In this document: in pieces, positions 30,546 to 43,099 of the stretch
Numbering within the stretch: the first letter of the stretch is position 1
How the letters are laid out: the number at the start of each line of letters is the position of its first letter
Assembly (NCBI RefSeq): GCF_028372415.1
Contig: NC_092875.1
Coordinates: 413,428,239-413,492,238, forward strand
Direction: 5' to 3'
Length of the DNA: 64,000 nucleotides
Origin: Notamacropus eugenii
Taxonomy: Eukaryota > Chordata > Mammalia > Diprotodontia > Macropodidae
Made by a program: the position numbers and the translations under genes
The notes under the pieces: generated by a model
The model's database searches: none
Seen by the model: only the letters and a program-made list of their open reading frames with translations
What the model was told of the DNA's origin: nothing

Positions 30546-31099
30546 TCCATTGGAGTGTCTCAAGTACCCCAGAACTAAACTGGCCTCTGGATTTTAGAGA
30601 GCAGAATATCACTCAGCTGACTGTATTATATTAGGAATATGTCCCTGGGTTAAAAAGTAAGGGAAAGTTACTAAAAGAAAGGATTTCATTTTAAAAATGA
30701 GATTTCATAGAAACTTTGATGTATATATATACCATGTTCATTTTAAGATGAGATGAAAATTTCTATAAGATTTTAAACTAAATGGAATTATTATCACACA
30801 GATCATTCCACTAATTAAGTTTACTTTCAAACTTCTTTGGAGGGGAAGGATGACATTGTCTTACTTTGTGTTTTATTTTCTAAAACTTGAATTTTCTTTG
30901 TCTTAAATAAAAAATGATTTTGTCTCACTTCTACTCTCATTCTTGAAAAGAAAATAGAGAAAAACAAAACTCTAGAATCAGATATCCATTGTCCAATGTA
31001 CATCTACACTGGCCATGACAAAAAATGTATTCTGTGTCCTGAGTTCATAAAGCCTCTATAAGGAGGTAGTTATGCGTTCTTACTACTTTTGAAGTTATT
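30546..31099. other. No recognisable feature
   Basis: AT-rich spacer. Confidence 0.4.
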
Positions 31100-31440
31100 T
31101 TCTTTTACAATTTTTTTTTGTTTTTGCATAAGTTGCTCTCTTGTGTGCATTTTGCTCTATTTCAATCCAGGCAAGTCACTTAAGATTTCACTGAAACTGT
31201 CTCTTTCATCATATCTTATAACACAATAATCTTTCATTTAGTTCATGTAACATGTCATTTCTCAGTTGATAATTGATGGGTACTCCCTGTGTTTCTGGGT
31301 TTTTGCCAAGAAAAAAATGCTGGAAATATGGATCCTTTTCTTCTTTTTTTTGATCTTTCTGAGTTATGGGCATGCTGTTTAGTCCTGATAAGTTATAAGT
31401 AAGAGCTCTGGCAGGCCTTCTTAATATAAAAAAGTCTTTG
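31100..31440 (-). mobile_element. Old L1 ORF2 3'-end fragment, antisense
   Basis: TATAACACAATAATCTTTCA, GATAATTGATGGGTACTCCCTG, GTTTTTGCCAAG and AAATATGGATCCTTTTC follow the antisense L1 ORF2 C-terminal order. Strongly diverged. Confidence 0.65.
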
Positions 31441-31689
31441 AGTATGAGTCTAATGATGGGTACTTCTGTTCTCAGAGGGCCAGCTCAGTTCCCATGGGCT
31501 CATCATCAGATTGACCATATGGTAATGGATCTTTTAGACACAGCAACTTTCAAAGATCATCTACTGAATTATAGAGACATTTGCAATATTTTTCAGTGTA
31601 GATAATACTCATGTTAAAGAATAAAACAGATCGAATGCGACTGAGTAAACATGCAAAAGCAAAATAATGTTAAAAGATAGGTTCCTGAA

Positions 31690-31812
31690 ATTCTAGACTT
31701 GCAAAGGACCTTAGAGATAACTTAGTCCAATTCTTACTTTACAAAGCAAGAAATCTAAACCCAGAGATGTTAATGGACTTCTCCAAGGGCACATTTCCTT
31801 GACAGAACAAAA
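31690..31812 (-). mobile_element. MIR, antisense
   Basis: GCAAAGGACCTTAGAGATAA, AGTCCAATTCTTACTTTACA and AACCCAGAGATGTTAATGGACTTC. Confidence 0.65.
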
Positions 31813-32227
31813 ATCATCTAGCCATGTATATTGAGGTCTGATTGCTCCCCCAAATTATTGAAACAGTCATTAGAAGTTAGCTTGAAAACCACATCCCCCA
31901 GATAAATACTTTTCGGGAACAGAGAAATATCATTGTAGCCTCTCTGTCCCTCTATCTCTGTCTGTCTCTCTGTCTCTGTCTCTCTGTTTCTCAGAGTGGC
32001 CAAGTTTCTGACTCCAACCTTCTACTTCTCTTTCTGGCAGGAATTGAATTGTCCCTTGGAGAAAAGTCAAGGGAGAAGAGGCTAGAGATATTTATTCTTC
32101 CCCTCAAGTGACATAATCACACCTTTGTAGTGAACTTGTGATAGGGGGTGAGCAACAGAATCCCACAGAATAAAGCGGTATGACTGGTCTATGGTGTGCA
32201 TGGCTGAAGAATACCTAGAGTAACTCT

Positions 32228-32405
32228 GGTCTATCTCCAGTCATGCTGATTTATATTTGTCCACTGGACCAAGATGGCTCTGAAGGAGAGAAGGAGGCTG
32301 GTGACTTTGCACAGCCCTGCCTGAAATCCAATTCACTTGCAAGTCATGGCATCACCTTCCTGATGTCATGGTCTTCTTTGAAAATGAAGGACAACTAACA
32401 AGAAT
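32228..32405 (+). mobile_element. CCAGATGGCTC-box SINE, sense
   Basis: ATCTCCAGTCATGCTGATTT, TCCACTGGACCAAGATGGCTC, GGCTGGTGACTTTGCACAGC, GCAAGTCATGGCATCACC and GAAAATGAAGGACAACTAACAA. Confidence 0.88.
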
Positions 32406-32764
32406 GACCAATAGGAACATTGTTTTAGTATTTGTGTAAGGTTTTTTTTTCTTTTGGTTTGGTCCAGACCTGATTTTATTTGATTGTGACTGGATTGTTA
32501 TAGGGAACTCCTAATAAAGAAAATGCTTTTACAAATACAGATCTGGCACTTAGAGCCTTAGCTTCAGTGCAGCTAGTATTTTTCAGACACACCATAGGTT
32601 GTCCTGATTCTGAGGATGCTCCTTACACACCTTCTACATTCATATTCTGTATAATATTTTTTGAATTTAATATCTGTCCAAAAAGTATTTGTTAATTGCT
32701 TATTAGACATAAGGTAATATGCTATGATCTGGGGAGAGAAACAATGTTTACAAAGCTTATAAAT

Positions 32765-32872
32765 AAGGCCAACATCACACAATTTATAACTGTTAGAGCT
32801 AGGCTTAAAACTGAGGTGCCTTCTGAATACAAGTCTAGCTTTATTTCCACCATACCCTGCTGCTTGTCATGG
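32765..32872 (-). mobile_element. MIR scrap, antisense
   Basis: TAACTGTTAGAGCTAGGCTT, AAACTGAGGTGCCTTCTGAAT and CCACCATACCCTGCTGC. Confidence 0.5.
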
Positions 32873-33129
32873 CAAGTTTTAGTGTCCTGTAAGTTTGATA
32901 TGAGTCAGCATTGTGATATAGCTGCCAAATAGCTACTTTAGCTTTAGGTTGTTTTATTAGAAGTAGAATTTATAGAACAAAGCTAGCGGGATATAGTATG
33001 AGTCCCAGAGTCTTAATTCCTTATCTGGAGATTTATTTTCAGATGTGGATGCAACATTCTAAGAGATCTAATGAACTAGAGCTAGAGCATGTCTAGAGTC
33101 TTACCATGATGGTGAAAGTTCTTTTGATT

Positions 33130-33608
33130 GAATGAGTCCTGCAGACTAATCTTTTAAAAATTCTTCTTTCATCATGTTTTTCCAAATCAATTACAATAAC
33201 ACGTCTAAATTTCTCTTCCTGTCTTTTGAGGTTCACTATAATCTGGTACAAGGTTACTCATCCACTTTGCTCCTCACTTCCCTTCAACATGAATCATCCA
33301 TTCTTTTTAAATGTCCATTTATAGTTTCTTCCAAGTACCTGGATAATTTCTGTCACCATGTTATTCTGCCTGTCCAGAATGTCCTCCTTTTTTCCTCTAT
33401 GATTATATAAATATTAGTCATTTTTCAGAGTTCACTTTATGTCCTATCAGCTCCTGAGGTTTACCTGATCACACTAATTTCTTAATACTCTGAAATTCTA
33501 CATCATTTAGGATCAGTAATAGATTACAGTTTTTCCCTTAACTGTACTCTAATTGCATCATATATTTTAGTTCTGCCTCCCTACCATGAATGTAACCTCC
33601 TTTAGTCA
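33130..33608 (+). mobile_element. L2 3' part, sense
   Basis: ATAATCTGGTACAAGGTTAC, TCTGCCTGTCCAGAATGTCC, TTCAGAGTTCACTTTATGTCC and CCATGAATGTAACCTCC follow the L2 3' order. No frame. Confidence 0.6.
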
Positions 33609-33834
33609 ATCAACAAACTTTTATTAGTTGCCTACTTTGTATTAGGCGCAGGTGTCAGTGTTAAGAATACAAAGAAATGACTTCTACTCTATAGGATATC
33701 ACGTGCACGCACACATATAGATACATATATATGCATATATACATGTGTATATGTGTGTATGCACACATATACATATGTATATGTGTATATGTATGTGCGT
33801 GCATGCATATGTGTGTCTGTATATGGAGAGAGAG

Positions 33835-33916
<82 letters not shown>

Positions 33917-34325
33917 ATAAATACAAACAAATAAAGTTGTGGGAAGAGATCAAGAAAGGCTTCATGTAAAAGTTATTTCTTGGTCTAAGGAAAAGGAAAG
34001 AATTCTATAAAGGAAAAGGATGGATTCTATAAAGTGGAGGTGAGGAGGGCGTGTAGTCCAGGCTTATGGAGATAGCCAGATAAGGGGAGGTGTCATGTGA
34101 GGCAAAAAGACCTTCTGACTGGATCCTAGAGTGTAGTGGGAGTCACCTTAAGTAAGGCCTGGAAAGGTAAGTTAGATCCAGGGTATGAAAGCCTTTAAAA
34201 AGGCTAAATGGAGTTTATATTTTATCCTAAAAAGATTAGGGTATTTGAATAGAGGGTTGAGGTGATTAGCTCTATACTTAAGAAAATTTACTTTGGTAGC
34301 AGCATGTGAAAGGACCTAGAGAGGG
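33609..34325 (-). mobile_element. L2 3' part, antisense, with microsatellite
   Basis: CAACAAACTTTTATTAGTTGCC starts the antisense L2 terminus directly after the sense L2 end. After the simple repeat it resumes with GAAAGGCTTCATGTAAAAGT, AAGCCTTTAAAAAGGCTAAAT and TTTACTTTGGTAGCAGCATGTG. Confidence 0.65.
33725..33918 (+). repeat. Composite alternating Pu-Py tract plus (GA)n
   Basis: About 105 bases of alternating purine-pyrimidine (AT/GT/GC steps) are followed by an almost pure (GA)n run at 33828-33917. Spurious frames arise on both strands. Confidence 0.95.
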
Positions 34326-34330
34326 AGAGA

Positions 34331-34582
34331 GGGGCAGCTAGGTGGTACAGTAGTTAAGAGCAGTGGGTCTGGAGTCAGGAAGACTCATCTTCCTGAGTTC
34401 AAATCCAGACTCAGATACTTAGTAGCTATGTGATCTTGGGCAACTCACTTAATCCTGTTTGCCACAGTTACTGCATTTGTAAAATGAGCCGGAGAAGGAA
34501 ATAGCAAGCTAGCCTAGTAACTTTGCAAGAAAACCCCACATGGGGTCACAAAGAGTCAAACGCTACTGAAATGTCTGAAGAA
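34331..34582 (+). mobile_element. MAR1/MON1-type SINE, sense, full length
   Basis: GGGGCAGCTAGGTGGTACAG, GACTCATCTTCCTGAGTTC, GTAGCTATGTGATCTTGGGC, AAAATGAGCCGGAGAAGGAA, AACCCCACATGGGGTCACAA and ACGCTACTGAAATG. Confidence 0.93.
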
Positions 34583-35129
34583 AACTGTTAATGAAGATGA
34601 TGAGAAGGTTCAGTAAAGGAAGATACTTTTGGGTCAGAAATCCACTCAAAAATCTTTGCATGTGGTAGAGTATCACAGTAGCCAAATCAAATCAAATCTC
34701 AGTTTAGCTTGGTTTGGATGAACTTTTATATTATATGTAATGAACATTTCATAGCCAGAAATAATTTGTAAAGTTCATCAATTGATAAAATGATGAATTT
34801 TGGAAGCTAATGTCAGGTTTAACTTTGTTGCTGAGAGTCAATAAGCTTTTTAATTTGAAAAATCACTGAATTCTTATTTTTAAACCAAAATTAAAACAGT
34901 AATACACACATATACACACATCTCCTAGAAGACTGCATTTCAAAATGCATTGTAAACGATTTTGAATTTATTAAAAAAAATGTGACATGGTGATTTTTTT
35001 TTCTTTTCTCAGAGAGACTCATGGTCAATTGATCTCTTTCAGATCAATTAGGAAATACACATAGGAACAAAATAAAAAAACAAGCAAAAACAATAACAAC
35101 AGAAAATGAACAATATGTATTTGTAAGAT
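34583..35129. other. No recognisable feature
   Basis: AT-rich spacer with short A and CA runs. Confidence 0.4.
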
Positions 35130-35275
35130 TATGACATTTGGTCAGAAGGACATGCCACTGAATTTATCCATCAATTCATATATCTTGGACTTGCACTACA
35201 TATAGACAATGAAGTGGTCATAGCAGTTGAGGAGGAGGGCAGCGTGTATCACATTCAAGAAATTGCATATTATCT
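35130..35275 (+). mobile_element. RTE-class LINE fragment, sense
   Basis: The translation includes YLGLALHIDNEVVIAVEEEG, resembling the RTE reverse transcriptase block YLGQTISLDNE followed by an acidic/basic stretch. Confidence 0.5.
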
Positions 35276-36786
35276 TCAATGACAAGCTGTTTCATGCCAC
35301 AAAGGCTTTTTTTTTTTTTTAACACCAATAGTCGTTTTATGTTCTGTGGCTACAAATTAAATTGATCTAATGTAGCGGGTGAAAGTGGGTTGCAGAATAT
35401 TCCCAATGATTTGTATATTCCACAAAGAGATGAAAAGACATAAAAGGAATATAGGATCTATAAATCAGAACAAGGAAGAGGTCCATGTATGTATTAAGAG
35501 CAAATAATAGCAGATGGAGAGTCCAAATGTTACTCTGATTATTCAAGAAATATTAAAAGAACCTGAGGAAAGCTTTCAAATCATTGGGTAGATTCTTTTT
35601 GAGGTGAGAGGAGTGGCTTTTACAATCTGATATTTACTTCAAAGGTGTAGCTAAAAGAAGCATACAAACATTTCTCACAACACCTTGGGGGAATAACCCC
35701 CCTTACAACATCTAAGACTTTTAAGAGTGGGAGGATAGAGTGGAATTAGGCTCATAACTTTGCTCAGTTTCTACACAGCATGGATCTCATCACATTTATG
35801 TCTAAAGTCGGCATTTCTTCCAGATGAGTCCTTCTGATGAACTGGGCTACTGAAGGTCACTCCCAAACATAATTTATCTGGTTCCTCAAGACACTGATGC
35901 TTCAGTGACTACAAATCAGGTCTGTATTCCAGTTCCCAGATTCTAGTGGCTTATGGTTAGAGTCCTAGGCAGAGTTGGAGTTGGAGGCGTATTCAGAGCC
36001 ATTTACTCTCCCAGTCTTTGAAGATTTCAAGTTTGGAGACTCTAATCTTTATAACTAGAATGAAAAAAGAATGAGCAAAATGGCTTAAGCCCTATTTCTC
36101 ATGAAACCAAATGGCCTCAGAAGGAATTTCCTGTGGTTTTTCCTTTTGTGGCATAGTGTCTCACTGGATGGTGCTGCACTACCAGAGCGCAGGCTGAAGA
36201 CAATGATATGAAGAATGGCAAAGAGAACCATTGGGATAGATTCTTCATTGCTAATTTATGAAAGAATAAAATCTTGAATCATACAGGATGACAACGCATA
36301 AGGGAGTTACAATTTACCCCAGGGAAGGGGGTACTCAAATGAATGAGAACACAGATCTATTGAGATATTAATGTAATACGTTCACTATACAAAGACAAAC
36401 ATTATATACACCTTTTTCATCCAACCATCCTATTTCCTCCCAAGCTGAACCCCACACCTGGAAGTTTCTCCCAACCTCATGGCTCTCTCTTCCATTAACC
36501 TAGAATCTTCTTTGAACTCTTCTTTCATACATTCTATCCAAAAAAGCATTCAATTCTGTGGCTCACTGTTTCTTATGACCTTATGCAGCATATGGATTCT
36601 TTTACATAAAGATTTAATATGAGGCTAAAGTTTATGTAATTTGCATATTTGTTACATGGTTGCTGAATTACTTCTTGGTCCTTTATAAAGTTATTCATAT
36701 CACTATATATAATTACCCTAATTTCTAAATTTCTATAGAATATAATCTTAGACTTTTAGATATATTATACAGTGTTTATCATATAG
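35276..36786. other. No clear feature; small GGGGG/CCCCC hairpin near 35687
   Basis: AT-rich, no family recognised. TTGGGGGAATAACCCCCCTT could form a short hairpin. 36400-36560 is pyrimidine-rich and may be very old L2. Confidence 0.35.
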
Positions 36787-37024
36787 ATAGATAGGTGCCA
36801 CAGTGGATAGAGCACCAGAAGGTCTGAGATCAAATCCAGTCTCAGACATTTACTATCTGTGTGACCTTTGGTAAGTCACTTAGCCCTGTTTGCCTTAATT
36901 TCCTTATGTGCAGAGTGTGCTAGAGAAGGAAATGGCAAACCACTTCAGTATCTTTGCCAAGAAAACCCCCAAATGGGGTCACAAATAGTTGGACACAGCT
37001 GAAACAACTGAATAGCAACAAAAA
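36787..37024 (+). mobile_element. MAR1/MON1-type SINE, sense, full length
   Basis: GATAGGTGCCACAGTGGATA, GAGATCAAATCCAGTCTCAG, CTATCTGTGTGACCTTTGG, GGCAAACCACTTCAGTATC, GGGGTCACAAATAGTTGGAC and an A-rich end. Confidence 0.92.
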
Positions 37025-37214
37025 TCGTATACTGTGATCATATATCATATATCGTATCCAGATAAGCATTTCTATAACGTTGCCACTGCTGCTGTTAATG
37101 ATGAAAACAAAGGGAAAATCTGCTATAAGAAGGAATGGCCAATCGAACCCATCTGGCTATCTTCCTTACCTAAGGGTTTTTTTTTTCCTTGCCCAGGAAG
37201 GGGATCCTTCATTG

Positions 37215-37440
37215 TCCTCCTATCTCTGGCTCTCTTGACTTTGAAATCCTGCTCTCATGTAAAAATCATAGAAAAAAAGCTTTTCTACCTCCCTACTTTC
37301 AACTTCCTTTTATGTTTTTTTTCCCTCAAAATGAAAGCTCTTTGAGGGTGGGGACATAGTTCTTTTTGTTTCTATTTGTTTTCTAAGAACTTAGCACAGT
37401 GCCTGGCAAATAGGAAGTGGCTTAATAAATGTCTTGCTTT
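37215..37440 (+). mobile_element. L2 3' end, sense
   Basis: AATGAAAGCTCTTTGAGGGTGGGGACATAG, CTTAGCACAGTGCCTGGCAA and GCTTAATAAATGTCTTGC are the L2 terminus. Confidence 0.85.
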
Positions 37441-37925
37441 GCTTTTGTTGCTTAAAAAAAAGTTTTCCCCTGAGATATGCAGTTGCAATGGCCAATGTTA
37501 ACACCACTCATGGCCTCTAGCTGTATATCTGTATAGGCATAGACAAGCAACATTTCCTTTACTTTAGCAGAGAATGAAGGTTAAAAAAATAATTGCACAA
37601 GTTTCCCAATTAATATCTTGCCATAGAAAGACTCAGCTGACCCAGAACTTGAATAACTTGAAAAATAAGTTCAATTCCTCCTCTTTACCTCAATTTCATT
37701 TGAGTTGGATGTCAAGGGAAAAACCAGGGAAGCCATGAAAAGGGAGAATATTCTAGGTATGAGGGATGGTAAAGTCTGAAAGTCAGTGTCAGTGGATTAA
37801 AGAGTGAGTGGTATGTGGCGGGAGTAGATCAATTCATGTACATTGTCTTCAGAAGGTAAAATCATTTGTCAAGAATGTAAGTCTAGAGAATGTTAATTAC
37901 CTTAATTTGAAAAAGCCAAGTCCCC

Positions 37926-38122
37926 CACTGCATCCTGGGCCATTTCCATTTGTCTTAGTCTCCATCTGGCCATTGGATGCAGAAGGCTCTGGAGGACAAA
38001 GTGAGGCTGGTGACTTTGCACAGTCCTGCCTCACTTAAATCCAATTCACTTGCATGTCATGGATCACCTCCCTGAGGTCATGGTCTTCTTTAAGAATGAA
38101 GAACAAGCAATAACAACAACCA
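37926..38122 (+). mobile_element. CCAGATGGCTC-box SINE, sense, full length
   Basis: CACTGCATCCTGGGCCATTT at the head, GGATGCAGAAGGCTCTGGAG, GGCTGGTGACTTTGCACAGT, GGTCATGGTCTTCTTTAAGA and a CAATAACAACAACC tail. Confidence 0.88.
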
Positions 38123-38389
38123 CATATCAACAGTTTTAGCCTGTGCTAACTTCCTTTTGGGCACTGCCAGCTAGATGTGATAGGATTATTAATTCTCTCC
38201 TAATTTTCTCTTTTGAAATGTCATCTCAGTTATTCTCTTTTGGCCTTCATTGTAACTTCTTACTTCTCTCTCTCTTTCTCTCTTATAGCAATCTAATTTA
38301 TTTCAATTGTCACCTTTACAACTTTAATCTCTTCTGAAATGTTAATGACACTGCCATCTTTTGTATACCAACACACATAAAATGGGAGT

Positions 38390-39152
38390 GGTTTCAGACT
38401 TCTCTCTCATTTTGTACACACTGGGATATCTTTGAAATCATATTTTGCCTCCATATCACCTTTATCATTTGTTTCCTCTCTTCCCAAGCAACTCCCTCAG
38501 CAAACGTCCTAATTCCAATGGTTCTCTTACCTTCTTTCCTTGCATTTCCTTCTCTTTCCCCTGTGCCTTTTCTTACGCTGTTTTCCACTTCTGAAATGGA
38601 TTTTTCCATCCTTGTTATCCCTTTTTGAAGTCTTTTCTTTACTTCAAAGCATGTATCAGATGCCACCTCCTCCATGAAACCTCCAGTTATCCTCTCCACC
38701 CTAAAGTGAATGCCATCTCCTCTTTATAAACTTCTTACTTCATTTTCCCAAAGGAACTTAGTAAGTAGCAGTTATTAGATTCTAAGCACATTTTACAGAG
38801 TTCACTCTCAAATGCTTCTGTAGAAGATGGGATGAGCAGCTGAGTGAAGAGTTGTGACAAGGCATGATGTAGCTTCTTATATAAACTAATTATTCTTGTA
38901 AATTTTTAACATTGCTTGTTATTGTACTTCTAAAAGACTTCTAGTGTTGCAGGTACCCTCTACATTTTTGTGGTCTGAGAGGAAACCCAGTCTCCTTATC
39001 TTAGTTAAGCCTATGACTTTGCCTCTCCATTTCACTTTACTGTTCCTTTTTATCATAGTTATGTACCTGTCTTCCCTCATGTTGCAAATATCTTTGTATT
39101 CATGTTCATCTCAGTGTCTTACACATAAATAATTGATTGATAAATGTTGATT
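38390..39152 (+). mobile_element. L2, sense
   Basis: CAGATGCCACCTCCTCCATGAAACC, a middle region with MIR-like interruptions, and at 39030-39150 TACCTGTCTTCCCTCATG, TGTCTTACACATAAATAATTG and AATGTTGATTGAAT, matching the L2 3' order. Confidence 0.6.
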
Positions 39153-40264
39153 GAATACATGAATTATATTTGTTATTGTTATATACTACTGCATCACCTC
39201 ATCTATAGACTTCTTTATTTGTCTCCTAAAGATTTTATTCCTGGAATTCTGGACATTCTATACTGAACTTTAATCCTGATGGAGATCTCTATGTCTCAAG
39301 ATCCTGGAAAACTGTTCTTTGACCAATTTCTCTGTCTTGTTTAGTTTACCTGGAGCATATTTACTATTCAGTATTCTCCTCTGAAGATTAGATCCTTCAC
39401 CCATTATTTTATGTTTCTGTATAAACCTGAGTTGCTGTGGAGGCAGTAGAAGTTCTTATGCTCCAGCCCATATCTGTGGCAATTCTCTCTCCAGCCAAGC
39501 AGCTTTGATGACAGTGTCATTATCTTTAGAATTTATTGTATTCATACCTGGTCTCTCAAATGACCAGTAGAAGATGATCTTCTTCCTGCTAGGCTGACTG
39601 TTCATCTGAGGGATGTCTTCATCTGTTAGGCTGTTGAACAGAGATCAGATATACCAGGGCCAATGAATTATCAAATATCTTAAATCTTTCCTATCTCACT
39701 TTAGCAGTTTCACTGACTTCCTTAGATTCTCTTTGGTGATTCATCTCTCTCCACCAAGGGAATGGTGTTCTAAAATACTTTCACAATATTTTCACATATG
39801 ATATAAATAGTACTATGGAAGGAACCAAGAGAACATTGGATACAGTAACAGTATTATTGTTTTAAGAGCATCTTTGAGCAAATAAGCTATTTTGACTATT
39901 ATAAATACCCAAATTAATTATAAAGGATATGTGAAGAAAGACACTATGTGAATCCAGAGAAAAAATTAATACACAGAAATATGTATAGAATAAATTTACA
40001 TATATATACATGTACACAAACATACTACTAACTTTGTGCACACACATATAAGTATATGTACATATGTATCTATTTGTGTCTAATGGTAGCTATCCATAGG
40101 GGAAGGGAAGAAAAAATGAATTAAAATGATAATTTTGTCAAGTATTTAAATACATATACATAATAGATTTGCAGTTTCATGTGCAATCATTTTTTAAAAA
40201 ATAAGCTGCTATGGAAATTCTTTTTATTCCATAAATTAAAAATAAAATAAATTAAAATAATAAT
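39153..40264. other. No recognisable feature
   Basis: AT-rich spacer. Confidence 0.4.
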
Positions 40265-40440
40265 ACATCAGAAGGTATACTGGTTCTAGAGACAAACGTT
40301 TAAGGTTCAAATCTTCTTTCTGCCACTAAGTACCCATGTGACTTTTGGTAATTCTTTAACCTCCCTAGTCCTCAGTTTCCCAAATTGCAAAATGAAAATG
40401 TTGCCTGGATGGCTTCTGAAATATCTTCAAACTCTTTATC
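40265..40440 (+). mobile_element. MIR, sense
   Basis: GGTATACTGGTTCTAGAGAC, GGTTCAAATCTTCTTTCTGCC, CTAAGTACCCATGTGAC, CCTCCCTAGTCCTCAGTTTCC and CAAAATGAAAATGTTG. Confidence 0.8.
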
Positions 40441-42489
40441 ACTTTTTCTATAATCCAAAGTAAGACATTACCCAAAACTGTTAATTCCTCCCGGAAGAAA
40501 AAGATGACCATCTCTTCAGTTACCAGGACTTTATTTTGGAATGTCAGCTCTGCTTTCATGTAAGAAAATCATCTCAGAGAAATAAATGAAAATTAAATAA
40601 TTCACATGAAGAGAGTATTAAAATGATTCATCCTTTTTCTTGCATTCATATCATTTGCAAATAAATATATTTGTACTTTTAGGTAAAAGCTTCCTACCCA
40701 TAACCTTGATCAAGATTCTAAAGTCCAGATTTTCATCTTACATCTATATCGTCAGCTCTAAAAACTTTTTCTCCTCAAGAGCTCCTCTTAGAGGAGTTTC
40801 TAAATTTCTCAAATGAAAATTCTGAGTTACTGCTTCAAGATGTATTTTCTCTCACAAAAGTAGTTTTCTCAGTAGGTTATTATCAGGTCTCACAAGGTCT
40901 GGAAACTTTATTTATCTTCCATTTGCCCCAGTAACTGCAACTTATAAGAGTCGCTAGCTCAGAGTCATGAGTTACTTGAATTTCTCACTCCTTTGTTACC
41001 AGTGCCAAAGCTTCTAGAATAACTAAACTAATCTTTATGTAAATAGAAACCTACCCCACAGTGCTTTGCATCTGCTAAGAGGCAAAAACTCCATTAAAAA
41101 AAAAAAAACCTGTCTCTCCCTTACACCCAGCTATGCAGCAGCTGTAGCCTACCCTCTTTTGTCTTCCGGCAAAGAATTTAAATGCTATAATCCATTTTCA
41201 CAAAGTGAGAATATGGTGCCTATTTTAACAGACATTTTCAGAGTAAGATAATTGTTAGCAATTCAAGCTATTCAAGGGAGATTAGATCTAACATTTAGAT
41301 AATAGTTCAAGATTTGATCATGTTGGATTTTTTTTCCCTAAAAGTTACTGTACATTAGCAGTACACTTTTTTTCTTTTTTTGGATACAGGATATCAGCTG
41401 GATGAATCCTTAATCAAACACTATGGAAAATGCTCAGAGCCTTCCTGGCAAGATTGATTTTAGAACTCATACAGAACAATGGATACAGGATCTCAAGCAT
41501 TGCCATAGGAACTATGAATACCTTCAGCCCATTTATGACTCCATGCTCCAGAAATCATCAGGAATTCAGGTTTATCCAGCCTGTCAGGGAAATTCAGAAA
41601 GTCACTAATAGAATGGACAGAGAGAATATTCAACAGGATTTGGGGGAATATATTAAAGTTAGCTATTGACGTCAATGTAAAGATTCACAACTTAAAATGA
41701 GTTTATTCTTCTCAATAGATTTGTCTACTTAAAACTAGCTACCTGACTAGTTGAAGTTATAGAAGGCCAAAGGAAAGAATCTACTTTAGAGTGAAAAAAA
41801 AAGGGTGTAAAAATGAAAATCGAAAATGACTCATACCGGGGAGTGGGAAGTGTGAGAGTAGCAGTTCTAAGAAGAGAACTGAGTCAACCATAACATTTTA
41901 TAGAATTAATAGACTTTATACAATTATCATTTTTAAAGATGGATTCTGATTTATTGGTATAAACATTGTCTTCATGACTATTAGTTTTGACCATGTTTCA
42001 CTGGTTTCCACCATAGTGGAGCAAATATTTTTTATAACTATAATAGGAGGAAGTATTTGAGTTTAAGTAAACAGTTGGTCTGGATCCTTGGAGTAGTAAA
42101 AAGAATATAATCAGGCTATGTGCATTCATTCAGGGCTCAAATCCTGTAATTTGGGGATCTCCCAACCAGTGGATACCTAGTGTGGACTCTAAAGGTGGAG
42201 AATCCTACAAGCTTTACTAACTTATTAACGATAATTTGAGCCAGCGCTTCTACTTTAAAAAGGAGGTCAGGTCTCAGAATAGAATAGATTAGGTCTTATG
42301 TAAGAGTATATGTAATGGGGATCAACACATTTAGCCCACACTCTATATATACCCTATGATCCTAGGCCACACCACACCTACCCATGAAAAATCTTCCTAG
42401 CTCACCTCATACAAACTTAAACCTGCACCATATGGAAACACTAAGAATAATAATCTAATACATGTATTAAGTTTGGCTGCCTCATTGAT
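40441..42489. other. No assigned feature; weak exon-like signal at 41390-41666
   Basis: At 41363-41389 a T-rich tract ends in GGATACAG, an acceptor-like site. After it two overlapping plus frames of 61 and 79 codons stay open (41423-41608 and 41430-41669). I recognise neither product, and the frames have stops right at the acceptor, so coding is unlikely. Confidence 0.2.
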
Positions 42490-42685
42490 GTTTAGATTCT
42501 TAGAAATGATGCAGACCTTTAGTGATAATTTTATAGATGAATAAATAATAAATAAAAAATAAATAAATATTAAATAAATGAATCAATCCCCTCATCCTAA
42601 ATGGACTTGTGCTAGTTAACATCGTTAGTTCTAGCAGAGCTGGTCTTTGAATCCAGACATCCCATGATCAAAATATTTTTTCTTT
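42490..42685 (-). mobile_element. MIR scrap with (AAAT)n, antisense
   Basis: AAATGATGCAGACCTTTAGTG, then an AAAT-rich expansion at 42540-42580, then GCTGGTCTTTGAATCCAGACATCCC. Confidence 0.5.
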
Positions 42686-43054
42686 TCTTTTAAAAAAACG
42701 TTACATTTTGTTTGGACATAGTAGACACTTCCCAACAAACATTAAACCTACTTACAAAGCACATTTTCTTTTCTTCTCTCTGCTCAATATATATATATGT
42801 ATATGGGGAACAGATTGCCTCTTAGGAAATAAGAAAGATTCTTCCTTTAATTTTGGCATTAATTAACCAGTGTGGGGCCTCTCCCTATCCTATTGTTGTC
42901 ATTGCATATTATTCTTTTACAAAACTATTTCTAAGATCATTGCATTATTGAAAAAAAGCTATTGGTTAGTGATAATAATGTCTGACATTTTTACAGATCT
43001 TGGAAGTTTGGGGAGCAGGTTATAGATGTTACTTAACTGGAGTCTCACAGTAAC
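42686..43054. other. No recognisable feature
   Basis: AT-rich spacer with a short (AT)n at about 42787. Confidence 0.4.
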
Positions 43055-43065
43055 TTTGGAATGTG

Positions 43066-43099
43066 AGAAAGAGGGAGGGAGGGAGGGAGGGAGGAAGAA
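43066..43099 (+). repeat. (GGGA)n simple repeat
   Basis: Five GGGA units in a purine-rich tract. Confidence 0.9.

Noticed and set aside
33661..33969. Leu-Ser and Arg-Glu repeat proteins
   Set aside because: They are translations of the (GA)n microsatellite in different frames.
41390..41669. Coding exon after the T-rich acceptor
   Set aside because: Every frame entering from the acceptor hits an early stop, and the two internal frames match nothing I know. Kept only as a weak note.
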